Origin: Rhodobacterales bacterium RIFCSPHIGHO2_02_FULL_62_130
Lineage (GTDB): Bacteria > Pseudomonadota > Alphaproteobacteria > Rhodobacterales > Rhodobacteraceae
Assembly: GCA_001828855.1 (NCBI GenBank)
Contig: MHZT01000001.1
Coordinates: forward strand, 207,298-271,297
Length of the DNA stretch: 64,000 nt
Reading direction: 5' to 3'
Part shown: one piece after another, positions 27,184-35,052 of the stretch
How the letters are laid out: every line of letters begins with the position of its first letter
How positions within the stretch are numbered: the first letter of the stretch is position 1
Notes under the pieces: model-generated
Database searches by the model: none
What the model was told of the DNA's origin: nothing
The model's input: the letters and a program-made list of their open reading frames with translations, nothing else
Position numbers and translations under genes: made by a program

Positions 27184-29694
27184 ATGAGTTTGCGACTTGC
27201 CACCCGCATCGCGCGGCGGGAATTGCGCGGCGGGCTGAAAGGCTTTGGTGTGTTTCTGGCCTGTCTGGCCTTGGGCGTGGCCGCGATTGCGGGCGTTGGC
27301 ATGGTGCGATCTGCCATCGAAGCAGGGCTGTCCGATCAGGGCGCGGTCTTGCTGGGCGGTGACGCGCAGGTTGAATTCACCTATCGCTATGCCAGTCCCG
27401 AAGAACGCGCCTATCTGGACAGTATTGCGCTGCGGGTGTCCGAAATTGTCGATTTCCGGTCGATGGCAGTGCAGGGCGACGCGCATGTGCTGACACAGGT
27501 CAAGGCGGTGGATGATGCCTATCCTTTGCTGGGCGTGGTCGGGCTGGAGGGGGCGGAAAGCCTTGGCGCGGCGCTGGCTGGGCGGGATGGCCTGCCGGGT
27601 GCGGTAATGGAAGCGGTGCTGGCCGATCAGATGGGGCTGGGGCTGGGCGACCGCTTTGCGCTGGGCTTGCAGGAATTTGTGCTGACCGCGCGGTTGCTGC
27701 GCGAACCGGATTCGGCGGCGGGTGGCTTTGCGCTGGCGCCGCGCACGATTGTGCGGCGGGCCGATCTGGCGCAGGCCGATCTGCTGGGGCCGGGGACGCT
27801 GTTTGACAGTTCCTACAGGCTGGATCTGCCCGACAGCGTTGACCTTGCGGCGCTGGAAGCCGAGGCCGAGGCGAAATTCCGCGACGCAGGATTGCGGTGG
27901 AGCGACAGCCGCCGTGCAGCGCCGGGGGTGGAGCGCTTTGTCGAAAGGATAAGTGCCTTTCTGGTGCTGGTGGGCTTGGCAGGGCTGGCCGTGGGCGGCG
28001 TCGGTGTTGCGGCAGCGGTGCGCGCCTATCTGGAGGCCAAGATTTCCACCATTGCCACCTTGCGGACCTTGGGGGCGACGGGGGGGCTGATTTTCCAGAC
28101 TTATCTGATCCAGATCGCCTTGCTGGTGGGATTGGGTGTGGCGCTGGGGCTGGGGATTGGCGTGGGCCTGCCGCTGCTGCTGGCCGGACCTATCGAGGCG
28201 GCGTTGCCGTTTCCGGCACAGATCAGCTTTTATCCGCGTCCGGTGCTGGAGGCGTCTTTCTACGGCGTCACCTCGGCCTTTCTGTTTGCGCTGTGGCCGC
28301 TGGCGCGGTCGGAAACTGTGCGGGCGGCGGCGCTGTATCGTGGCGGTGTGTCGGGTGGCTGGCCGCGCGGGCGCTATCTGATTGCGCTGGCGGTGTTGGC
28401 GGGGCTGTTGATCGGCGGTGCAGTCTGGCTTTCGGGCGCGATCTGGCTGGCGCTGGGAACGGCGGGGGGTGTTGCGGGGGCGCTGCTGGTGCTGGGGGCT
28501 GCGGCGCTGGGGTTGGGCTGGCTTGCCCGCCGCGCGGCGCGGGGCTTGCGCGGGCGTGTGGCGCTGCGGCTGGCCTTGGCCTCGATTGGTGCGCCACGGG
28601 CCGAGACGATGCAGGTGGTGCTGGCCTTGGGGCTGGGTCTGACGGTGCTTGCGGCGGTGGGGCAGATCGATGCCAACCTGCGCGCGGCGATTGCGCGCGA
28701 CCTGCCCGAGCGCGCGCCGTCGTTCTTCTTCATCGACATCCAGCCGGACCAGATCGACGGTTTTACCGACAAGATGACCACAAATCCGGCGGTCAGCCGC
28801 ATGGAAACCGCGCCGATGCTGCGGGGCATCCTGACGCGGATCAACGGGCAGGATGCGCGCAAGGTAGCGGGGGAACATTGGGTGCTGTCGGGCGACCGGG
28901 GGATCACCTATGCCGATGCCCAACCGACAGGCACCGAGGTGACGGCAGGCACGTGGTGGCCTGCAGGTTTTGATGGGCCGCCGCAAATCTCTTTCGCAGC
29001 GGAAGAGGCCGAGGAACTGGGCCTGAAACTGGGCGACATGCTGACGGTCAACATTCTGGGCCGCGATATCGAGGCGCAAATCAGCAGTTTCCGCACGGTG
29101 GATTTCTCGAATGCGGGGATGGGGTTCGTGATGGTCATGTCGCCTTCGGCGGTCGCCGGTGCGCCCCATACCCATATCGCCACGGTCTATGCGGACGGTG
29201 ACGCCGAGGCGGCAATCCTGCGCGATGTGGCCAAGGCCTATCCCAACATCACCGCCATCGGCATGAAAGCCGCCATCGGCCGCGTGACCGAGGCGCTGAC
29301 CGCGATTGCCCAAGCCACCACCTTGGCTGCGCTGGCCACGCTGGTGACGGGGTTTGTGGTTCTGATCGGGGCGGCGGCCTCGGGCGAGAGGGCGCGCATC
29401 TATGAGGCGGCGGTGCTGCGGGTGCTGGGGGCCACACGGGGGCGGATTCTGGCCAGCTTTGCCCTGCGCGCGGCGCTGATGGGCGCGGCTGCGGGGATCG
29501 TGGCCATTGCTGCGGGCAGTCTGGCGGGCTGGGCTGTGCTGACCTTTGTGATGGACAGCTCTTACAGCTTTGAGCCGGTTTCGGCGCTGCTGATCGTGGT
29601 GGGCGGGGTGGGTGCGACGCTGCTGGCCAGCCTTGCCTTCGTGCTGCGCCCGTTGTCGGCGCGGCCCGCGCAGGTATTGCGCGCGCAGGAATAG
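27184..29694 (+). CDS. FtsX-family ABC transporter permease (YbbP-like)
   Basis: An 836-residue permease with about ten hydrophobic helices in two MacB/FtsX-type halves and large periplasmic regions. The first half begins LATRIARRELRGGLKGFGVF; helices after residue 250 (FLVLVGLAGLAVGGVGVAAAV) and near the end (LATLVTGFVVLIGAAASGERARIYEAAVLRVLG, quoted in parts as ATLVTGFVVLIGA and RIYEAAVLRVLG) are the FtsX signature. It works with the ATPase upstream and the esterase beside it, probably in envelope lipid handling; that is inference from YbbAP-TesA. Confidence 0.9.
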   Translation: MSLRLATRIARRELRGGLKGFGVFLACLALGVAAIAGVGMVRSAIEAGLSDQGAVLLGGDAQVEFTYRYASPEERAYLDSIALRVSEIVDFRSMAVQGDAHVLTQVKAVDDAYPLLGVVGLEGAESLGAALAGRDGLPGAVMEAVLADQMGLGLGDRFALGLQEFVLTARLLREPDSAAGGFALAPRTIVRRADLAQADLLGPGTLFDSSYRLDLPDSVDLAALEAEAEAKFRDAGLRWSDSRRAAPGVERFVERISAFLVLVGLAGLAVGGVGVAAAVRAYLEAKISTIATLRTLGATGGLIFQTYLIQIALLVGLGVALGLGIGVGLPLLLAGPIEAALPFPAQISFYPRPVLEASFYGVTSAFLFALWPLARSETVRAAALYRGGVSGGWPRGRYLIALAVLAGLLIGGAVWLSGAIWLALGTAGGVAGALLVLGAAALGLGWLARRAARGLRGRVALRLALASIGAPRAETMQVVLALGLGLTVLAAVGQIDANLRAAIARDLPERAPSFFFIDIQPDQIDGFTDKMTTNPAVSRMETAPMLRGILTRINGQDARKVAGEHWVLSGDRGITYADAQPTGTEVTAGTWWPAGFDGPPQISFAAEEAEELGLKLGDMLTVNILGRDIEAQISSFRTVDFSNAGMGFVMVMSPSAVAGAPHTHIATVYADGDAEAAILRDVAKAYPNITAIGMKAAIGRVTEALTAIAQATTLAALATLVTGFVVLIGAAASGERARIYEAAVLRVLGATRGRILASFALRAALMGAAAGIVAIAAGSLAGWAVLTFVMDSSYSFEPVSALLIVVGGVGATLLASLAFVLRPLSARPAQVLRAQE

Positions 29695-29810
29695 CGCGCG
29701 CCTCTGCCTCTTGTGCAACGCCACCGCAAGCGGGCTTGCATGGCAGGCAGAGCAATGGCAATGACTGGCCGACCTATCACCGGCGCATCGCGCCCCAGCG
29801 GAAGTAGCCA

Positions 29811-30593
29811 ATGCCCGATCACAAAGACACGGTCGCGATCATCACCGGCGGTTCGCAGGGTTTGGGTTTTGCCATAGCGCAGCGCCTGATTGCCGAGGGC
29901 TGCCAGCGGCTGGTAATCGCGGGGCGGTCGGTGACCAAGGGCGAGGCTGCGGCCAAGCGGCTGCGCGAGGCGGGGGCCGATGTGCAATTCCTGCGCGCCG
30001 ATATGGGGCGGGTCAAGGATGCGATGACGATGGTCGATCATGCCATCGCCCGTTTCGGTCAGGTGAACGCGCTGGTCAATGCGGCGGCGGCGACGGATCG
30101 GGGCAGTATTCTGGACAGCACGCCCGAAGCTTGGGAAAACCTGATGGGCGTCAACGCGCGCGGGCCGTTCTTTGCGATCCAGCGCTTTGCCCAAGCGGCG
30201 ATAGCGGCGGGGCATCCGGCCTCGGCGGTGAATATCCTGTCGATGACGGCGCATTGCGGGCAGTCGTATCTGGCGCCCTATTCGGCCAGCAAGGCCACAT
30301 TGGCCAATATCACCAAGAACGCGGCTCAGGCCTTGCGCGGGCATCGCATCCGCATCAACGGCATCAACTGTGGCTGGATGGACACCCCCGGCGAGGATGA
30401 AACCCAGCGCAAATACCATGGCGCACCGGAAGACTGGCTTGCGGCAGCCGAGGCCGCGCAACCGATGGGGATGCTGGTCAAGCCCGGCCATGTCGCGGGA
30501 CTGGTCAGCTATCTTCTGTCGGCAGACTCGGGCGTGATGACGGGGGCCGTGGTCGATTTCGATCAGAACGTGGCCGGAGCCTATCCAGAATAG
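29811..30593 (+). CDS. SDR-family oxidoreductase
   Basis: 260 residues, short-chain dehydrogenase/reductase. The nucleotide-binding motif TGGSQGLG is at 12-19, with Ser143, Tyr156 and Lys160 (YSASK) as catalytic residues. NGINCGWMDTPGED follows. The NNAG motif reads VNAAAAT, a common variant. The substrate is unknown. GGAAG precedes the ATG. It ends before a stem-loop shared with the convergent caspase-like gene. Confidence 0.9.
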   Translation: MPDHKDTVAIITGGSQGLGFAIAQRLIAEGCQRLVIAGRSVTKGEAAAKRLREAGADVQFLRADMGRVKDAMTMVDHAIARFGQVNALVNAAAATDRGSILDSTPEAWENLMGVNARGPFFAIQRFAQAAIAAGHPASAVNILSMTAHCGQSYLAPYSASKATLANITKNAAQALRGHRIRINGINCGWMDTPGEDETQRKYHGAPEDWLAAAEAAQPMGMLVKPGHVAGLVSYLLSADSGVMTGAVVDFDQNVAGAYPE

Positions 30594-30609
30594 CGGACTT
30601 TTGAAGATC

Positions 30610-30634
30610 AGGGCGGGCCTTGCGGCCCCGCCCT
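30610..30634. terminator. Stem-loop between SDR and caspase-like genes
   Basis: AGGGCGGG at 30610-30617 pairs with CCCGCCCT at 30627-30634. The right arm overlaps the caspase-like stop codon on the minus strand. AATTTG follows on the plus strand. A two-way terminator is likely but the T tract is weak. Confidence 0.5.
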
Positions 30635-32708
30635 AATTTGCCGGAACCGTCCGCAATTCCAGTTGCAGGATACCGGGGGCGGGGCCGCCCTCGCTGTCAT
30701 CCTCCAAGGCTGTGGCGCTGCGGGTGGTCAGCCCGAACCCTGCCTCTTGCATCGCCCGATACATCCCCGGAGGCCGCAGTCCCGCCGAGACGTTGCGGGT
30801 GAATTCCAACGCGTCCTGCGCCAGAAAATCCAGATTCTCGACCGGACTCTGCGGGGTGGCAGGCGTCATCACCACCACCAGCCTTTCGGCTCCCAGCACA
30901 TCATCGCTGATCTTGAACAGGCCTTTTTTCAGCGTATCTCCCGGCTGCAAGCGGCCCGAAAACCAATGGCTGACCGAGTAATCCGCCGCGATATACAGCA
31001 CGTTCACATCCACCGGCGCGTCAGTGTTGTTGCGGGCAAGGATATGCACCTGATCATCGGGGATCAGCCGTGGCACTTCGGTGGCGGCAAGGGCGGTCAG
31101 GTTGTTCTTGTCTGGCCCTGTCAGCAGTTCCACCTCGACATCCAGATCGCCCGCGCCCACAGCCGCGCCCAGCTTTTGCAGGTTGATCGCCTTGGCCATG
31201 GTGGCCAGCGTATCCGCCAACGTCAGGCCCAGCGTTTCGGCATCCTTGTCGGCGGTCGAGACCGACGGCACATTGGCCAGATCATCCACCAGACCCGTGG
31301 CAGGCAGCACCCAGATCGCATCAGGACGCGGGCTGTCGGGGATCACGGCAAGGCGCAGATCGGCCTCGGCCCCTGCGGGAACAAAGATCAGGCGCGGCCC
31401 TGCAGCTTCGGTCAGCGCCGATTGCGCGGCCTCAAGTGCGGTGGCGGGGGCCGAACCGGATTCGGGCAGTGCGATGGTCAAGGTGAAATCCAGATCGGTG
31501 CCGATTTTCCGCAACAGCGCGCCCTTTGGCAGCTTTTCGGGCAGTTGCAGCCCCATTTCCGGCTTGGCAACGGCAGTCGAGGTAAAGGTGTCTACCTGTG
31601 TCAGGGTCACGTAGCCAAGTGCGGCTTCTGTCGGAGCGGTGGCGTTCGCTACAACGGCCAGCACCGCGCCTGTGGTCAGGCCATGCAGACTGCCCGCCGG
31701 AATGGTGTAGCCATCGTCGGTTTGCGTCGCGGTCCATTGCGCCACCCGTTCTCCGGCGGTGCCGGAAAATGCCACGCGGTCAAGATCGCCTTCGAACATC
31801 GGTGTCGTGGTGGCCAGTTTCTTGGTGGCATATTTCCGCAAGACCTCTTGGCCGATCTGGCCATAGGTGGCGTTGGGATATTCGGCCAGCACTTCGAACA
31901 GGGAATAGGTGAACACGCCTTGGGGAACGCGACCGGGCTTGCCTTTGGGCAGGTTTTTCTCGGGCGTCACTTCGTTGGTCTGGGCGGCGAAGAAGGCGAC
32001 AAAGCTGCCGGCCCCCGCCTGCGGTTCATCAAAGGGCGCTTCCGCCTGCGCGCGGGGATCGTCGATGGCGCGGGTGGAAACCGCCATATCCTCATCTGTC
32101 AGACCCAAGGCCTCGGGCGGAAGCTGGCGGGTGCGGGTGTCTTCGTCATCCGGTGCGCCGCGGGTGACGGTGCCGGAGTGACAACTGTCGAACACCGCCC
32201 AGACATCGGCCCCTTTGGCGCGCAAGCCATCGATCAGCGCGCCGATTTCATCATCGACCAGCGCGTTTTCCACCGCCCCCACCTCGTCCGACCACGGGCC
32301 GATGTCGGTGGGCATGAACAATTCATCCAAGCCGTCCAGTTCGGACTCGGGGTTCAGGGCGGGGGCCTGGCTGCCGTGGCCGGAAAAGTGCAGATAGACG
32401 AAATCGCCGGGCTGCACCTTGGCGGCCAGATCGGCAAAAGCGCCGCGGATACCGGCCAGCGTGGGCGCGCCCGCACCTTCGATACCATCGGCCAGCACGG
32501 CGACCTTATCGGGCGCGAACGGCACGGGGGCGGCGGTGGTCAGATAGGTCTGCACCAGCCGCACATCGTTCGACGGCCCTTTGAGCCAGTATTTCTGATC
32601 CAGTGCCGGATAGGTGTTGGCCCCGATCAGCAGCGCATAATTCTCGCGCGCAAGGGCAGGCGCGGCGGCCAGCACTAGGGCCGAAGTCAGCAGCAAACGT
32701 CGCAGCAT
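30633..32708 (-). CDS. Exported caspase-family (C14/orthocaspase-like) protein 1 with C-terminal DUF4384-like domain
   Basis: 691 residues. A signal peptide (MLRRLLLTSALVLAAAPALA, cleaved after residue 20) sends it to the periplasm. The caspase p20-like domain (about 23-290) contains LLIGANTYP, LKGPSNDVRLV, catalytic His111 in LHFSGHGSQAP and Cys176 in VFDSCHSGT, so both dyad residues are intact. A central region of unclear fold follows. Near residues 560-650, NNTDAPVDVNVLYIAADYSV and a glycine/proline-spaced end resemble DUF4384-type domains that accompany caspases in bacteria. It is cotranscribed with the PPC-like gene upstream (9-base gap, GGGGA ribosome site). Metacaspases cut after Arg/Lys; the specificity here is not known. 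Confidence 0.88.
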   Translation of the reverse strand: MLRRLLLTSALVLAAAPALARENYALLIGANTYPALDQKYWLKGPSNDVRLVQTYLTTAAPVPFAPDKVAVLADGIEGAGAPTLAGIRGAFADLAAKVQPGDFVYLHFSGHGSQAPALNPESELDGLDELFMPTDIGPWSDEVGAVENALVDDEIGALIDGLRAKGADVWAVFDSCHSGTVTRGAPDDEDTRTRQLPPEALGLTDEDMAVSTRAIDDPRAQAEAPFDEPQAGAGSFVAFFAAQTNEVTPEKNLPKGKPGRVPQGVFTYSLFEVLAEYPNATYGQIGQEVLRKYATKKLATTTPMFEGDLDRVAFSGTAGERVAQWTATQTDDGYTIPAGSLHGLTTGAVLAVVANATAPTEAALGYVTLTQVDTFTSTAVAKPEMGLQLPEKLPKGALLRKIGTDLDFTLTIALPESGSAPATALEAAQSALTEAAGPRLIFVPAGAEADLRLAVIPDSPRPDAIWVLPATGLVDDLANVPSVSTADKDAETLGLTLADTLATMAKAINLQKLGAAVGAGDLDVEVELLTGPDKNNLTALAATEVPRLIPDDQVHILARNNTDAPVDVNVLYIAADYSVSHWFSGRLQPGDTLKKGLFKISDDVLGAERLVVVMTPATPQSPVENLDFLAQDALEFTRNVSAGLRPPGMYRAMQEAGFGLTTRSATALEDDSEGGPAPGILQLELRTVPAN

Positions 32709-32717
32709 GGCATCCCC

Positions 32718-33350
32718 CTAGTTGGTCATCAGCGCGTATTTCGCGCCTTGCGGACCGTTGTTTTCCACCTTCATCACGAACCCGCCGGAATCCGCCGGAC
32801 GCCAGCCGCAATAGGCGATGTGGCTTTTGTCGGTGTCCGAACAGACCAGTCGCCCTTGGGCATCATAGATCGACAGGTTCAGGTCGGTGGCGTCTTTGGC
32901 CTCGACGTAAACTTCGGCATATTCGCCGCCGATGAAATCGACGATGGGGTAGGTATCGGCCCCGCCATTGCCCAGATTGCCGATGTTATAGACCGGACCG
33001 GACGACACGCCCTTGGTGCTTTCGGCGCGCACATCGTCGATCAGGCCCAGCAGGGTTTCATCATCTTCCGACAGGCTTTCGGCGGCGGCCAGCATATCTT
33101 CCCAGCCCAGGGGAGTGTCGGTTTCGGCGGTGGCACCTTCGGCCACACGGTCAACCGGCGTCAGGCCAAGGGTTTTGCGAAGTTTGGCGGCCGACAGGAT
33201 CAGCAGCGGGTCGCCCAGTTCCATCCCCGTCTCGTAGAGCCGCGCCGACAACTCGGCGGTTTTCACCGGCGACAGCGGTTCGGCGGATACGGGCAGGGCA
33301 AAGGCGGTGGTCAGCAGGGCAGCAGTCAGGGCAGAGGCAAAGCGCGGCAT
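32718..33350 (-). CDS. Exported PPC-like protein 1 (LMTN family), partner of caspase 1
   Basis: 210 residues with a signal peptide ending PVSA (residue 23). The N-terminal half is helical (ARLYETGMELGDPLLILSAA, then DMLAAAESLSEDDETLLGLI). The C-terminal part (about 130-210) looks like a pre-peptidase C-terminal beta-sandwich: AEVYVEAKDATDLNLSIYD, GRLVC, then Cys181 and the end KVENNGPQGAKYALMTN. Cys170 and Cys181 may form a disulfide. A paralogue at 43236-43925 has the same layout, the same 11-residue cysteine spacing and the same last four residues. No function is known to me. The start ATG 33350 sits 7 bases after a hairpin that includes its ribosome site. Confidence 0.85.
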   Translation of the reverse strand: MPRFASALTAALLTTAFALPVSAEPLSPVKTAELSARLYETGMELGDPLLILSAAKLRKTLGLTPVDRVAEGATAETDTPLGWEDMLAAAESLSEDDETLLGLIDDVRAESTKGVSSGPVYNIGNLGNGGADTYPIVDFIGGEYAEVYVEAKDATDLNLSIYDAQGRLVCSDTDKSHIAYCGWRPADSGGFVMKVENNGPQGAKYALMTN

Positions 33351-33357
33351 GAAATCA

Positions 33358-33385
33358 CCTTGGGACAAGTGGCACTGTCCCAAGG
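33358..33385 (-). promoter_or_regulatory. Perfect inverted repeat in the leader of the PPC-like/caspase operon, overlapping the ribosome site
   Basis: On the minus strand, CCTTGGGACA, an 8-base loop and TGTCCCAAGG lie directly before TGATTTC and the ATG. The 10-base arms are perfect. The second arm supplies AAGG of the ribosome site AAGGTGA, so an RNA hairpin would hide it. As DNA it could equally be an operator. Confidence 0.6.
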
Positions 33386-33441
33386 ATGTGGCCTGCGCTG
33401 CGGCCTGTAAATACGGGATTTGCGGGTGACGGCTTTTGTCA

Positions 33442-34869
33442 TCAACTGACGACGAGTTCCGTCATCATCCCTGTCGCCATGTGGTAAAGGTGGTGGCAAT
33501 GCAGATACCAAGATCCGGCCTTGTCCAGATCAACCGCCACCGTCACCATGCCTTGCGGCGGCACGATCACCACGTCGCGCATCGGTCCGGCAAAGCGGCC
33601 CATCCCGACATCGACGATCTGGAAGTGATGTCCATGCAGGTGCATCGGGTGCATCATCATGGTGGGGTTCATGAACATCAGCTCGATCCGGTCACCGATC
33701 TTGCCTTGCAGGGGCGTGTGTTCGCCATGCACCGCGCCGTTGATCGTCCAGCGATAATTCGCGCCTTCGCCCAGCATCAGGTGTTCGGAGCGGGTGGGGG
33801 CGCGGTCGGGCAACGGTTTGGCCGCGCGCAGGGCCGCGTCAAGGCGGGTGTCCAGATAGGCGCTGGCCGTTTCGGCATCATGCGCCTGCCGCGTCACGGC
33901 AGCCCCGGCGGTGGCAAGGATGATGCCGGTGCGGCGGGTCGATGCCTCAAGCTGGGCAAAGACCGGATAGGCACCGCCGCCCGCCGGAACTGTCAGCAGC
34001 AGGTCAAGCCGCTGACCTTGGGCGATGGGATAAGCGGCGGCGGAATAGGGCTGGCAGGGGCTGCCATCCACGGCGATGACCTGCGACGGCAAAGCCCCCG
34101 CATCAATCCAGAACGCCGAGGCGGTGGCCCCGTTGATGATCCGAAGCCGCAGGGTGCTGGCAGGATCGACAGTGACAACCTCGGGGTCCGACAGGGTGCG
34201 GTCATTGGCCAGAAAGGCATCATAGGCCACGTCATTGGCATGAACCATGCCTGTCATCATGGTCCCGCCTCCGCTGCCCGCGCCGCTGCCATGCCCCATC
34301 TGCGAATGATCCATGCCCGCCATGGCGCCACCGCCGTGCATCATAGATCCGCCCAAGCCCGCCATCACCTCTTCGGGGGTCTGGAAGGTGAAGTCGTGCA
34401 GCATCAGCACCACCTCTTGCAGATTGCCCGCATCGGCCTCGACCGTGATCATCGGTGCGGCCAAAAGCAGTTGCTCGGTCATCTGGTGCGAATGCATCCA
34501 ATGCGTGCCGGGGGTCAGCGCGAAATCGACTGTATCGGCGGCCCCTGCGGGCGTCTCGCCCCCGCCCGGATAGGCGCGGTCCGCACCCTCGGGGGCGAAT
34601 ATCTGCCCGTGCCAGTGCATGACCAGCCCCGCGTCGGTGTCATTCTGCACCTGTCCGGTAAACCGGTCCCCTTCCCGTGCGCGCAGGCCCGGTTTGCCAT
34701 CCGGTCCGGTGATGCCGTAAACCGTGGCGGCCCTGCCCAAAACCTCGATCTGGCGCGGTGCCACCACCAAGGACGGAGATTGCGCCAAGGCAGGCCGGAC
34801 CACACCCGCCATCGACAGCGCAGAGGCTCCGGCCAGAAAACTGCGGCGGGTGGGGTGCAAAAGGCGCAT
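33442..34869 (-). CDS. Tat-exported multicopper oxidase
   Basis: 475 residues. A twin-arginine signal, RRSFLAG at residues 9-15, ends near ALAQ (30). Three cupredoxin domains with the copper ligands HWHG (85-88), HWMHSH (about 123-128), HPMHLHGHHF (about 408-417) and HCHHLYHMATGMM (457-469). A Met/His/Gly-rich insertion at about 175-210 (MMHGGG, MDHSQMGHG, MMTGMVH) resembles the methionine-rich copper-binding loop of CueO and CopA. This suggests cuprous ion oxidation in the periplasm; other phenol substrates are possible. Start ATG 34869. It is divergent from the HtrA-like protease gene. Confidence 0.92.
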   Translation of the reverse strand: MRLLHPTRRSFLAGASALSMAGVVRPALAQSPSLVVAPRQIEVLGRAATVYGITGPDGKPGLRAREGDRFTGQVQNDTDAGLVMHWHGQIFAPEGADRAYPGGGETPAGAADTVDFALTPGTHWMHSHQMTEQLLLAAPMITVEADAGNLQEVVLMLHDFTFQTPEEVMAGLGGSMMHGGGAMAGMDHSQMGHGSGAGSGGGTMMTGMVHANDVAYDAFLANDRTLSDPEVVTVDPASTLRLRIINGATASAFWIDAGALPSQVIAVDGSPCQPYSAAAYPIAQGQRLDLLLTVPAGGGAYPVFAQLEASTRRTGIILATAGAAVTRQAHDAETASAYLDTRLDAALRAAKPLPDRAPTRSEHLMLGEGANYRWTINGAVHGEHTPLQGKIGDRIELMFMNPTMMMHPMHLHGHHFQIVDVGMGRFAGPMRDVVIVPPQGMVTVAVDLDKAGSWYLHCHHLYHMATGMMTELVVS

Positions 34870-34951
34870 CGCGGACTCCGATAAAGTGTTCGTTGCCAAC
34901 ATAGGTGCATTGGCCGAAAAGTGGCAGGCGATAACGTCGCAGGGTGATCAC

Positions 34952-35041
34952 ATGCGCGCGACTGCATGGATGGCTTTCATGACGGTCTTTGTCACGGGAT
35001 CATCGCGGGCGGGCCGGATAGCCTGCAGGGGATCGAAGTAA
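34952..35041 (+). CDS. Possible 29-residue leader ORF before the HtrA-like protease
   Basis: ATG 34952 opens MRATAWMAFMTVFVTGSS and stops at 35041, 11 bases before the protease start. AGGGTG lies 6 bases upstream of the ATG. The peptide has a hydrophobic segment. It could be a translated leader, a small membrane peptide, or chance. There is no independent support. Confidence 0.25.
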   Translation: MRATAWMAFMTVFVTGSSRAGRIACRGSK

Positions 35042-35052
35042 CGAGGTTTCCC

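Noticed and set aside
27157..29811. 884-codon open frame opposite the ABC permease
   Set aside because: Its translation is rich in Arg, His, Gln and Pro without fold-like pattern, and the plus strand is a clear FtsX-type permease.
30663..32678. 671-codon open frame opposite caspase 1
   Set aside because: The minus-strand protein has a signal peptide and intact caspase motifs; the plus frame is a shadow.
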